DNA of 64,000 nt from Acidobacteriota bacterium (lineage in GTDB: Bacteria > Acidobacteriota > Thermoanaerobaculia > Thermoanaerobaculales > Thermoanaerobaculaceae), in NCBI GenBank assembly GCA_003133645.1, contig PKYI01000087.1:1-64000 (forward strand), in the 5' to 3' direction. The stretch's first letter is position 1. Every line of letters starts with the position of its first letter. Position numbers and translations under genes: made by a program. This document shows, piece by piece, positions 52,490-61,009 of the stretch. The notes under the pieces were generated by a model. The model was not told the origin of the DNA, did not search any database, and was given only the letters and a program-made list of their open reading frames with translations.

Positions 52490-53425
52490 GTGAGCACAGC
52501 TGCGAAAACAACTGAGCGGGGCCTGCTGGTCCTCGCTGACGGAGCGCAGGCCGCGTTCGCGGCAGGCGCGGTGGCCGAAATGGCGCGCGCCGGGGTGAGG
52601 TGGCGGTGCGGCGCCGGGGCCGGTCTTGGCGCCCACGTCGCGCTGCTGGCGCTCCTCGGTGAGGCGGCGGAGGCCGAGCGCCGCTGGCGGCGGCAGGCCG
52701 AGCTCGGGTGTCCGCTGTTTCGGTCGCGCCTCGCCGCGGTCCGCGAACGCCTCGGAGAGGCACAGGGTGTCGCGGTGACCCTCGATGCATGGACCTTCGC
52801 CGGTTGGCTCGACGACGCTTCGCTGGCGGAGCACCTCGCGCCGGAGATGGCGGGGGTGCCCGAAAGGCTGAGAGGTTCAGGCGCAACCCTGGCGGTGGCC
52901 GTCGAGGATCTCGGCGCCGGCCGCTCGGCATGGGTCGAGCTGGCCGGTGTCGATGCGTCCGAGGCCGGTGAGGTCGTGCACGCGGCGGCGGCGTTCCCGG
53001 GCGGATGGGGCCCGCGGGCGGTGGCCGGCGGGTGCTGGGCCGGCCCCGTGTGGGGCGGGGTCGGGGCCGCGTTCGGCGGCGACGCGCCGTGGGCCGGGGA
53101 CGCCATCGGGTGGGACGTGGTGTGCGGTTTCCCGGTGCCGGCGCTCGCCCGGCCCGCCCTGGGGGGTTCGCTGGTTGAGCTGATGCAGCGGCGCAGCGAG
53201 GCGCGGGCGGGCGCCGAGGTCGAACGGTGGCTGGCTGCGGGGGCAGGTCGCCCCCTGCGCATCATCGCGCCGGGCGTGGCGGTGTGGCGGGCGTGGTCGG
53301 AGCGTGAGGCAGCGGAGATCGGCGTCGAGTACCCACTGCCGTGGGAACGCAACGGCGAACTGACGGCCGGTGTGCTCGCGTGCGGCGCAGCCGCGGCGAG
53401 AGCCGCAATCGGTCGTGGGTTGTAG
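52490..53425 (+). CDS. Patatin-like protein lacking the catalytic dyad
   Basis: A 311-residue protein. GLLVLADGAQAAFAAGAVAE corresponds to the patatin oxyanion region (normally GGGxRG), CGAGAGLGAHVALLALLGE to the nucleophile elbow (normally GxSxG), and GCWAGPVWGGVGAAFGG to the DGG block. The catalytic Ser and Asp are both replaced, so lipase activity is unlikely. Structure or regulatory use of the fold is inferred. GTG at 52490. Confidence 0.65.
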   Translation: MSTAAKTTERGLLVLADGAQAAFAAGAVAEMARAGVRWRCGAGAGLGAHVALLALLGEAAEAERRWRRQAELGCPLFRSRLAAVRERLGEAQGVAVTLDAWTFAGWLDDASLAEHLAPEMAGVPERLRGSGATLAVAVEDLGAGRSAWVELAGVDASEAGEVVHAAAAFPGGWGPRAVAGGCWAGPVWGGVGAAFGGDAPWAGDAIGWDVVCGFPVPALARPALGGSLVELMQRRSEARAGAEVERWLAAGAGRPLRIIAPGVAVWRAWSEREAAEIGVEYPLPWERNGELTAGVLACGAAAARAAIGRGL

Positions 53426-53471
53426 CGCGGGTAGATTTGCCGGGCCCGGTTGCGGGCTCGCGGAGGATGCG

Positions 53472-56400
53472 ATGCGAAGGTTCATCCTGGTTCCGTTCCT
53501 GTCCCTGTGCGCCGGCGTTGCCTTTGCGGTCGCCCCGGCGATGCCGCGGTACCCCGCCCTGGCTCCCGACGGCAGTCGGATCGCGTTCTCCTGGCAGGGC
53601 GATATCTGGGTCGCGCCCGCGACGGGCGGGACGGCGCAGCGGATCACCGCCAACCCGGGCTACGACCACCACCCGGTCTGGTTCCCGGACGGGAAGCGCC
53701 TCGCCTTCACCTCGAACCGCGAAGGCTCGGACGAGGTGTTCGTCGTCGCGCTCGGCGGCGCGGCGCCGCAGCGGCTGACCTTCCACGAGGCGCCCGACCT
53801 CGCCCAGGGCGTGCTCGGCGGCGACGTGGTGTTCACCTCGCGCCGGCACGAGGCGTGGAGCCGGATGCCGGCGGTCTACCGGATCTCGGCGGCGGGGGGC
53901 ACGGAGCGGCTGGCCTGCAAGGTCCTGGCGCTGGAGGCGATACCCTCGCCCGACGGGCGCTACCTCGCGCTGGTGCGCGGCGACACGCCGGCCGACCGCC
54001 GCCACTACCGCGGCGCGGCCAACCGCGACATCTGGCTGTACGAGCTTGCTACCGGCCGGCTCGATCGCCTGACGTCCACGGCGTGGGACGAGGACGGCGT
54101 GGCGTGGGCCGGCAACGGCGTGCTCGTCTTCCGCAGCGACAACGGCGGCCCTGACCGGAACCTGTTCCGACTCGACCTGACGACCCGCAAGGTCACGCAG
54201 CTCACGCACCACGAAGGCGCCGACATCCGTGGCCCGAGCGCCTCGACGGATGGCACGCTCGCGGCGTACGAGCTGTGGGATGCGGTGTGGACGGTGAGGA
54301 CGGACGGCTCCGCCGAGCCGCACAAGCTCGCCTTCGACGTTCCGGCCGATGCGCTGGAACCGGCGGTGACGCGGGCCGACGTCAGGGATGAGGCGGAGCA
54401 GGTGGCCGTGTCCCCCGACGGCGCGCAGGTCGCCCTCGTGGTGCGCGGCGACGTCTTCGTCGTGGCGAGACGCGGCAAGGACCTGACGTCCGTGGCGCCG
54501 CCGCCGACGGTGCGGGTGACCGACACGACCGCGCGGGAGCGCGACGTGGCCTGGAGCCCGGACGGGAAGGAGCTCGTCTACGCCTCGGACCGCTTCGGGC
54601 AGCTCGACCTCTTCAGCGCGCGGCCGGCCGACCGCAACGACGGAAAGTTCTACCGTGCGTCGAGCTTCGTCGAGAGGCGCCTGACGAACTCCCCCGAGGA
54701 CGAGCAGCAGCCCGCATTCTCGCCGGACGGCACGCTGCTCGCGTACGTGCGGGGCAAAGGCGATCTCGTCGTCGCCCGGGCCGACGGGTCCGACCCGAAG
54801 GTGCTGTTCCGGCACTGGGGGCGGATCGAGTTCTCCTGGTCGCCGGATTCCAAGTGGATCGCGTTCTCGCGCGAGGACCAGGCGTTTAACGAGGAGGTCT
54901 GGATCGCCCCGGCGGCGGGTGGCGACGCGGTCGACGTGTCGCAGCACCCGAGCCAGGACACGCGGCCGGTGTGGTCGCCGGACGGACGCCGCCTGTACTG
55001 GCTGTCCAAGCGCCACGCCAACCGGGTCGGCCTCTGGGCGGTGTACCTGACCAAGGCCGACGACGAACGCACCCCCGAAGAGTGGCTCGAACTGTTCGAG
55101 GACGAGGGCGCAAGGAAGCCGGCCGCGCGGGAGGCCGCCGCGGGCGACGAGGAGCGCGGCGAAAAGACCGAACGCCCCGAGCGGCGCAAGCCCAAACCGG
55201 AGGCGAAACCGGTGGCGATCGACTTCGCCGCGATCTACGAGCGCGTGCGGAGTGTGACCGACGTGCCGGGCGACGTCGGCGAGTTCGCCGTGGGGCCCGA
55301 CGCCAAGAGCGTGGCGTTCGTGGCGGCGCTGGAGGGGGAGCGCGACCTCTACAAGGTGCGCTGGGACGGGAAGGAGTTGACGCGCCTGACCACCGGCGGG
55401 ACCGGGCCCAGCCAGGTCGAGTTCTCCCAGGACGGGAAGACGGTCTTCTACCGGACGGCCAAAGGCACCGTCGGCAGCGTGCGGCTGGAAGGCAAGCCCG
55501 GTGATCCGGTGCCGTTCTCGGCCCGTGTCGACGTGGACCGTACGGCGATGCGCGCGCAGGTGTTCGACGAGGCGTGGCGTGAGCTCGACCGCTGGTTTGC
55601 GGATCCCAAATTTCACGGCCACGACTGGAAGGCGCTCCACGACCGCTACCGCCCGCTGGCGCTTGCCGTCGTGGCGCGCCGCGACTTCGACGACGTCGTC
55701 AACATGATGCTCGGCGAGCTCAACGCGTCCCACATGGGGTTCCGCCCGCCGATGGCCGGCCATCGGACGAGGACCGGCGAGCTGGGGGTCGAGGTCGAGC
55801 CGGCGGCGGACGGGAAGGGTGTGGTGATCACCGAGGTGCTTCCCGACACTCCGGCGTCGAGGGTGGATACCAACCTGCGGCCGGGCGAGCGCATCGTAGC
55901 GGTCAACGGCCAGAAGATCGGCCCGCGCGACAACTTCTTCGCGGAGCTGACGGACATGCAGGGGCAACGGGTGCTGCTGCGGGTCATGGGTGAAAAGGGG
56001 CAGCGCGACGTGACCGTCACCGCGGTCGGCCTCGACGACGGGCGGCAGGCGCGCTACCGGACGTGGGTGAAGCAGCGCCGCGCGATCGCGGAGAGACTCT
56101 CGGGCGGGAAGCTCGGGTACATCCACATCCAGGGGATGAACGAGCCGTCACTTGAAGATTTCGAGCGCGACCTCTACGCGGCGGCCCACGGCAAGGAAGG
56201 GCTGCTCATCGACGTGCGCAACAACGGCGGCGGCTGGACCACCGACTATCTGATGGCGATCCTCTCGGTCAAGCGGCACGCCTGGACGCTGCCGCGCGAC
56301 GGCGACCCCACGGTCAGGGCGTACCCCACGGCCGAGCGGCTGCCGCTGCCGGCGTGGACGCGCCCGGCGGCCGCGCTATGCGACGAGGCGAGCTACTCGA

Positions 56401-56711
56401 ACGCCGAGATCTTCTCCTGGGCGTTCAAGACCCTCGGCCGCGGCCCGTTGGTCGGCATGCCGACGTTCGGGGCGGTGATGTCCACCGGCGGCGCGCGGCT
56501 GGCGGACGGTTCGTTCGTCCGCCTGCCGTCGCGGGCGTGGTTCGTCGCGGGCTCCGACGTCGACGAGGAGAACCACGGCTGCATGCCTGACGTCGTCGTC
56601 GAGCAGCCGCCCGCGGACGACTTGGCGCCGGGCGAGGACGCACAGCTCGGCAAGGCCGTGGAGGTGCTCCTGGCGCAGCTCCCGAAGGACTCGTCCCAGT
56701 TGCCGTGGTAG
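53472..56711 (+). CDS. Tricorn-like S41 protease, exported
   Basis: A 1079-residue protein with signal peptide (FILVPFLSLCAGVAFAVAPA), a double beta-propeller made of TolB/DPP-like blades (repeated SPDG and WSPDGKEL, about 20-630), a charged linker, then the tricorn core: C1 (AFDEAWRELDRWF-like region), a PDZ domain (about 760-850) and the S41 catalytic part. Catalytic residues appear intact: NASHMGF, DEASYSNAEIFS (nucleophile Ser) and DVDEENHGCMPD (Glu). It likely degrades peptides in the periplasm. GGAGG precedes the ATG. Confidence 0.93.
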   Translation: MRRFILVPFLSLCAGVAFAVAPAMPRYPALAPDGSRIAFSWQGDIWVAPATGGTAQRITANPGYDHHPVWFPDGKRLAFTSNREGSDEVFVVALGGAAPQRLTFHEAPDLAQGVLGGDVVFTSRRHEAWSRMPAVYRISAAGGTERLACKVLALEAIPSPDGRYLALVRGDTPADRRHYRGAANRDIWLYELATGRLDRLTSTAWDEDGVAWAGNGVLVFRSDNGGPDRNLFRLDLTTRKVTQLTHHEGADIRGPSASTDGTLAAYELWDAVWTVRTDGSAEPHKLAFDVPADALEPAVTRADVRDEAEQVAVSPDGAQVALVVRGDVFVVARRGKDLTSVAPPPTVRVTDTTARERDVAWSPDGKELVYASDRFGQLDLFSARPADRNDGKFYRASSFVERRLTNSPEDEQQPAFSPDGTLLAYVRGKGDLVVARADGSDPKVLFRHWGRIEFSWSPDSKWIAFSREDQAFNEEVWIAPAAGGDAVDVSQHPSQDTRPVWSPDGRRLYWLSKRHANRVGLWAVYLTKADDERTPEEWLELFEDEGARKPAAREAAAGDEERGEKTERPERRKPKPEAKPVAIDFAAIYERVRSVTDVPGDVGEFAVGPDAKSVAFVAALEGERDLYKVRWDGKELTRLTTGGTGPSQVEFSQDGKTVFYRTAKGTVGSVRLEGKPGDPVPFSARVDVDRTAMRAQVFDEAWRELDRWFADPKFHGHDWKALHDRYRPLALAVVARRDFDDVVNMMLGELNASHMGFRPPMAGHRTRTGELGVEVEPAADGKGVVITEVLPDTPASRVDTNLRPGERIVAVNGQKIGPRDNFFAELTDMQGQRVLLRVMGEKGQRDVTVTAVGLDDGRQARYRTWVKQRRAIAERLSGGKLGYIHIQGMNEPSLEDFERDLYAAAHGKEGLLIDVRNNGGGWTTDYLMAILSVKRHAWTLPRDGDPTVRAYPTAERLPLPAWTRPAAALCDEASYSNAEIFSWAFKTLGRGPLVGMPTFGAVMSTGGARLADGSFVRLPSRAWFVAGSDVDEENHGCMPDVVVEQPPADDLAPGEDAQLGKAVEVLLAQLPKDSSQLPW

Positions 56712-56768
56712 CACCGCACGCAGTGGCGTGCCTGCGCTAGACTTGGGGTGCAGCCACGGGAGGTGCAG

Positions 56769-56906
56769 ATGAGGATCGAGCGAGTTCGTTCGCGTTCCTG
56801 CGCCGCGGGGCCGGCGTTGATGCTGGGCGCCGCGCTGGCGTGGGGGTGCGCCGCCCTGTTCGCGACCAAGATCGGCGACATCCAAAAGGCGCCGCCGCAA
56901 CGCTAG
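56769..56906 (+). CDS. Short signal-anchored peptide, possibly the stub of an OB-fold lipoprotein
   Basis: A 45-residue ORF with a good GGAGGTGCAG site. N-terminal signal-like stretch (PALMLGAALAWGCAALF) and then TKIGDIQKAPPQR before TAG. Small exported OB-fold proteins commonly read TKIGDI..NP..YDGR after the signal. Here the frame continues past the TAG with GRRRVAGT, so the gene may be truncated by a premature stop. No close match is claimed. Confidence 0.4.
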   Translation: MRIERVRSRSCAAGPALMLGAALAWGCAALFATKIGDIQKAPPQR

Positions 56907-56971
56907 GTCGGGCGCCGCCGGGTGGCGGGCACGGCTGGGGGCGCATCGTACAATCACGGCCGGGAGGCGCG

Positions 56972-58378
56972 ATGCCGCGCGAGATCCATTTTTTCAACAC
57001 GCTGACGCGACGGGTGGAGGTGTTCCACCCGCTCGAGCCTGGCCACGTGCGGATGTACACCTGCGGGCCGACGGTCTACAACTTCGTCCACATCGGCAAC
57101 CTGCGCACCTTCCTCTTCGAGGACGTGCTGCGCCGGACCCTCGCGGCGTTCGGGTACCGCGTCACCCAGGTGATGAACCTGACCGACATCGACGACAAGA
57201 CGATCAAGGGCGCCGCCGCCGAGGGCGTCTCCTTGCGCGAGTTCACCGACCGCTACGTGGCGGCGTTCTTCGCGGACATCGACGCCTTGGGGATCCAGCG
57301 CGCCGAGCACTACCCGCGCGCGACCGACTTCATCCCGCAGCAGGTCGAGCTGGTGCAGAGACTGACCGCGCGGGGGCACACCTACGTGCAGGACGGCTCG
57401 ACCTATTTCCGCATCGCGACGTTTCCGGGCTACGGCAAGCTCTCCGGACTCGACCTCGACGAAGTCAAGGCCGGCGCCCGCGTCGACGCCGACGAGTACG
57501 AGAAGGAGGACGTGCGCGACTTCGTGCTCTGGAAGGCCGCCAAACCCGGCGAGCCGGCGTGGGAAACGGCGCTCGGTCCCGGCCGCCCGGGCTGGCACCT
57601 GGAGTGCTCAGCGATGGGAATGACGCTCCTCGGCGAGAGCTTCGACATCCACACCGGCGCCGTGGACAACATCTTCCCCCACCACGAGAACGAGATCGCC
57701 CAGAGCGAGGGCGCGACGGGCAAGGCGTTCGTCCACACCTGGCTGCACGCCGAGCACCTCGTCGTCGAGGGGCAGAAGATGGCGAAATCGGCGGGGAACT
57801 TCTTCACCCTTCGCGACCTGCTGGAGAAGGGGTACGACCCGCTCGCGATCCGCTACCTCCTCGTCTCGGTGCCGTACCGCCAGAAGCTCAACTTCACCTT
57901 CGACGGCCTGCACGCCGCCGCTGCGGGGGTCGAGCGCATCGGTAACACGCTGCGCCGCCTCGCGCACACCCCGCCGGCCGTCGGCGAGGGGAGTCTGCCC
58001 GCCGAGACCGTCGACGAGTTTTTCGCGGAGTTCGACGGCGGCCTGGCGGACGACCTCAACACCGCGCGGGCGCTGGCCGCGGTCCACACGCTGCTCACCA
58101 AGGTCAACCAGGCGCTCGATGCGGGCGGCATCGGGGACGGCGGGCGCCGCCGCGTCGAGGCGGCGTTCGCGCACCTCGACGCCGTGCTCGGCATCGTCCC
58201 GAAGGCCGCGGCGGCCGACACGGCGGACGCCGACGTCGATGCGCTGATCGCCGAGCGCAACGCGACGCGGAAGACCCGGGAGTTCGCCCGTGCCGACGCG
58301 ATCCGCCAGGAGCTGACCGCGCGCGGCATCGTCCTCGAGGACACACCGCACGGCACCGTCTGGCACCGCACGAAGTAA
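56972..58378 (+). CDS. cysS: Cysteine--tRNA ligase
   Basis: A 468-residue class I synthetase. CGPTVYNFVHIGNLRTF holds the HIGH-type motif and a zinc Cys; WHLECSAMG and the HHENEIAQSEG block give the remaining zinc ligands; KMAKSAGN is the KMSKS motif. The C-terminal anticodon-binding helices follow. GGGAGG precedes the ATG at 56972 and a TACAAT box lies at 56949-56954. Confidence 0.97.
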   Translation: MPREIHFFNTLTRRVEVFHPLEPGHVRMYTCGPTVYNFVHIGNLRTFLFEDVLRRTLAAFGYRVTQVMNLTDIDDKTIKGAAAEGVSLREFTDRYVAAFFADIDALGIQRAEHYPRATDFIPQQVELVQRLTARGHTYVQDGSTYFRIATFPGYGKLSGLDLDEVKAGARVDADEYEKEDVRDFVLWKAAKPGEPAWETALGPGRPGWHLECSAMGMTLLGESFDIHTGAVDNIFPHHENEIAQSEGATGKAFVHTWLHAEHLVVEGQKMAKSAGNFFTLRDLLEKGYDPLAIRYLLVSVPYRQKLNFTFDGLHAAAAGVERIGNTLRRLAHTPPAVGEGSLPAETVDEFFAEFDGGLADDLNTARALAAVHTLLTKVNQALDAGGIGDGGRRRVEAAFAHLDAVLGIVPKAAAADTADADVDALIAERNATRKTREFARADAIRQELTARGIVLEDTPHGTVWHRTK

Positions 58379-58440
58379 CGCGGCGCAGGGGGCGGGTCGC
58401 GCCGCCCGACCGGGGGTACACTCGAGTCGAGGAGGTGCGT

Positions 58441-58686
58441 ATGCCATCGCCCGATCCGGTCGGAGAGTTGGTATTGATCGCCCGCGCGGCTGCGGACGCC
58501 GGGCTCGACTGGCAGACGCGTCTGCGCCAGGAGTGGCTGCCGCGCGCCGTGGCCAGGACGCCGCGAGCCGTCCTCGAGGCGGCCGTCGCCGACTGGTCGG
58601 ATGAGGCGCCCGCTGCCGGCGCCGACCTCGGTGGCCGGCTCGAGACCGCCGTCGTCGCGGCAATGGCCGAGAAGGGGTACGACTAG
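58441..58686 (+). CDS. Small hypothetical protein
   Basis: An 81-residue acidic, Ala-rich helical protein (DPVGELVLIARAAADAGLDW, later ADLGGRLETAVVAAMAEKGY). Good GGAGGTGCGT ribosome site before the ATG at 58441. No family recognised. It begins 62 nt after cysS and may be co-transcribed. Confidence 0.6.
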   Translation: MPSPDPVGELVLIARAAADAGLDWQTRLRQEWLPRAVARTPRAVLEAAVADWSDEAPAAGADLGGRLETAVVAAMAEKGYD

Positions 58687-58800
58687 AACCAGGGCACCGG
58701 GCACAGGGCACCGGGCACGGAAGAAGCGTGGTCCGTGGTCCGTAGAGACATAGCGCCGGGGTCCGGGCACTGGACACCGGCGAGACGTGGCCGGTGGCCG
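58687..58800. repeat. Heptamer tandem repeats (GGGCACC and GTGGTCC types)
   Basis: AGGGCAC / CGGGCAC alternate four times (about 58691-58718), then GTGGTCC twice plus GTAGAGA (about 58728-58748), then a degenerate continuation (CCGGGGT, CCGGGCA, CTGGACA, CCGGCGA) to about 58790. Part of the 311-nt gene-free stretch 58687-58997, whose other content is the hairpin element at 58819. Confidence 0.7.
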
Positions 58801-58818
58801 GCACGTCGGTTTCCCTTT

Positions 58819-58918
58819 CGTCATGCCCGCGGACACGGGCATCCAGCCACCGGCGAGGGCCACGATCTGGATCCCTGCCCCGGGTCAACGCCCGGGGCAG
58901 GTTTTCGCGGGGATGACG
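58819..58918. repeat. Dispersed inverted-repeat element of the GTCATTCCCGC / GCGGGAATGAC type
   Basis: Ends CGTCATGCCCGC (58819-58830) and GCGGGGATGACG (58907-58918) match in 11 of 12 positions; inner GGGCATCCAG / CTGGATCCCT continue the stem. At its heart is a perfect 10-bp stem, CTGCCCCGGG (58875-58884) / CCCGGGGCAG (58891-58900). It resembles the CGTCATTCCCGC-type intergenic repeats widespread in proteobacteria (from memory). The tail 58919-58997 has no other feature than the next gene's leader. Confidence 0.7.
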
Positions 58919-58997
58919 CCATACCTCTCACTCTCGACCGGGAATACCGTGACGCGCGCGCGCCTTGAACCGTCCGGAGCGGGGAAGGGGACGGTTC

Positions 58998-59774
58998 ATG
59001 CGCACTCTGGCAACGGTGATGATGCTGGCGCTCGGCGCCTCGGCGGCCAGTGGGGAGGTCCGTACGAAAGTCGTGGAATACAAGCAGGGCAACACGGCGC
59101 TCGAGGGGTTCCTGGCATGGGACGACGCGGTGCAGGGCCGGCGTCCGGGCGTTCTGATCGCGCCCGATTGGATGGGCGTCGGGCCGTTCGCCGATGGCCG
59201 TGCGGAGCAGCTGGCCAAGCTCGGCTACGTGGCGTTCTGCGCCGACATCTACGGCAAGGACGTGCGGCCCACGACGCCGAAGGAGGCCGGGGAGACCGCC
59301 GCGATCTACAAGAACGACCGCCCCCTGACGCGGGCTCGTGTCAACGCCGCGCTTGCCGTGCTGCGCGCCAACCCGCTCGTCGACCCGAAGCGGATCGCCG
59401 CGATCGGCTACTGCTTCGGCGGCATGGTCGTGCTCGAGCTGGCGCGCAGCGGCGCCGATTTGGCAGGCGTGGTCACGTTCCACGGTTCCCTCGACACGCC
59501 CACGCCCGGCGACGCCAAGAACATTCGCTGCAAGGTGCTGGCGCTGCAGGGAGGCGACGACCCGTTCGTCGGACCCGACGTCGTTGCCGCGTTCGAGAAG
59601 GAGATGCGGGACGCGCACGTGAACTGGGAACTCGTCCAGTACGGCGGCGCCGTTCACTCGTTTACCAACCCGGCCGCCGGCAACGACAACTCGAAGGGCG
59701 CGGCCTACAACGCGCAGGCGGACCGCCGCTCCTGGCAGGCGATGAAGGACTTCTTTGCGGAGATCTTCAAGTAG
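58998..59774 (+). CDS. Exported dienelactone hydrolase-family protein
   Basis: A 258-residue alpha/beta hydrolase with a signal peptide (LATVMMLALGASAASGEV). The triad is Cys in AIGYCFGGMVV, Asp in LQGGDDPFVGPDV and His in GAVHSFTNPAAG. Dienelactone hydrolases open lactones in aromatic breakdown; exported relatives often have unknown substrates. ATG at 58998 after GGGGAAGGGG. The convergent Memo-like gene ends 24 nt downstream. Confidence 0.87.
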   Translation: MRTLATVMMLALGASAASGEVRTKVVEYKQGNTALEGFLAWDDAVQGRRPGVLIAPDWMGVGPFADGRAEQLAKLGYVAFCADIYGKDVRPTTPKEAGETAAIYKNDRPLTRARVNAALAVLRANPLVDPKRIAAIGYCFGGMVVLELARSGADLAGVVTFHGSLDTPTPGDAKNIRCKVLALQGGDDPFVGPDVVAAFEKEMRDAHVNWELVQYGGAVHSFTNPAAGNDNSKGAAYNAQADRRSWQAMKDFFAEIFK

Positions 59775-59798
59775 GGGCGGACTCGCCTGCCGTCACAC

Positions 59799-60935
59799 CT
59801 ACTCGCCGACGGTATACGCCTCCGACGGGTAACCGACGAAGTGGTAGAGGTTGGCCGGCGCAGTCGCGCCCATGCCGATCGTCTTCACCGGCAGCTCCGG
59901 CCCGCCGATCGAGGTGCCGTAGACCAGGGGATGACCGACCGGCGCCGGCAACCCGAGAGCCGCCGTCGCGCGCTCTAGAACCATGAGGCCGAGTGGGATC
60001 GCGAACCTCCCGCACCACGTCAGCCGGTACTCCGACGGCTGCTGCGGGTTCACGCAGGTGGTGTAGAACTGCTCGACCTTGGCGGTCGTCAGCGGACCCG
60101 CGAGCGGCCCGGTCAGCAGCGCCCTGTCCTGCGCGCACGCCTTGACGTAGGCGTCGACGCCGCCCTGGCCGAACGGCACATAGCCAAAATCGTCGCCGTA
60201 GTGCACCGCGTCGGAGGAAATCACGACCGCGACGTCGCGGCCGAGTTTCCAGCCGTGCGCTTTCATCGCCTCGGCAAGCGCGACGCCGAGGTCGCCGGCC
60301 AGCGTCTGCATGCGGTCGAACCCCATCGCCGGCACGATCACCGGGACGAACTGCACGTCGGGCCGGACGTGCTTGAGCCAGAAGAGCAGCGCCTCGAGCG
60401 AGTGCTCCGAGTCGTGGGCGGCGTTGTCCTGGACGAAGTCGCCGTGCGGGAGCCTGGCGAGGAGCTCGCCGCGCAGCGCGGCAACCGGCGCCTCGCCGTC
60501 GGGCGTGTGCCACGCCCGGTAGCTGTCGAACACCAGCGTGTCGTGCGCCCCAAACTTGCGGTACTTGTGAAACACGCCGACCAGCACCACCGTCTTCGCG
60601 GTGACCAGCGGCAATGTCTGCCGGTACACCCGTCCGGCGAACAGGTAGTCGTCGTGCGGGCAGATCACGCCGGCCACTCCGGGAGGCGGCGCTTCGCCCA
60701 AACGCTCCGGCGCGGGCGGGGTTGCCGACAGCTCCCACACCTTGGCCATCTGCTCGGGCTTCGAGGCGAAGCCGACCGCGTCCTGCTGGCCGCGAACGTC
60801 GCCCGCGGAGGGGATCCCCATCGTCGCGCGGACCTCCGCGAGGGTGGGCGGTGTCGTCGCTGGCGGCTGCAGCGCCGCCTGGGCCAGAATGGTGAGAGCG
60901 ATCAACGGCGAAAGGCCAACCACGATTCCGGGCAT
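59799..60935 (-). CDS. Exported Memo-like protein (AmmeMemoRadiSam system B type)
   Basis: A 378-residue protein. Signal-like N-terminus (GLSPLIALTILAQAALQ), then the Memo fold: VICPHDDYLFAGRVYRQ with the metal His, DSEHSLEALLFWLK with the second His, VVISSDAVHYGDDFG and LTWCGRFAIPLG with the Cys. Memo proteins bind copper or other metals and are usually cytosolic; export is unusual. GAGGTGACC precedes the ATG at 60935. Its AMMECR1 and radical SAM partners are not in the window. Confidence 0.82.
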   Translation of the reverse strand: MPGIVVGLSPLIALTILAQAALQPPATTPPTLAEVRATMGIPSAGDVRGQQDAVGFASKPEQMAKVWELSATPPAPERLGEAPPPGVAGVICPHDDYLFAGRVYRQTLPLVTAKTVVLVGVFHKYRKFGAHDTLVFDSYRAWHTPDGEAPVAALRGELLARLPHGDFVQDNAAHDSEHSLEALLFWLKHVRPDVQFVPVIVPAMGFDRMQTLAGDLGVALAEAMKAHGWKLGRDVAVVISSDAVHYGDDFGYVPFGQGGVDAYVKACAQDRALLTGPLAGPLTTAKVEQFYTTCVNPQQPSEYRLTWCGRFAIPLGLMVLERATAALGLPAPVGHPLVYGTSIGGPELPVKTIGMGATAPANLYHFVGYPSEAYTVGE

Positions 60936-61009
60936 GGGTCACCTCGCGGGACGAGCGTAGCGCCCGATCGCGCGGCTGGCAACCGGCGAGCGGCGCGCAG
61001 CGGCGATGA

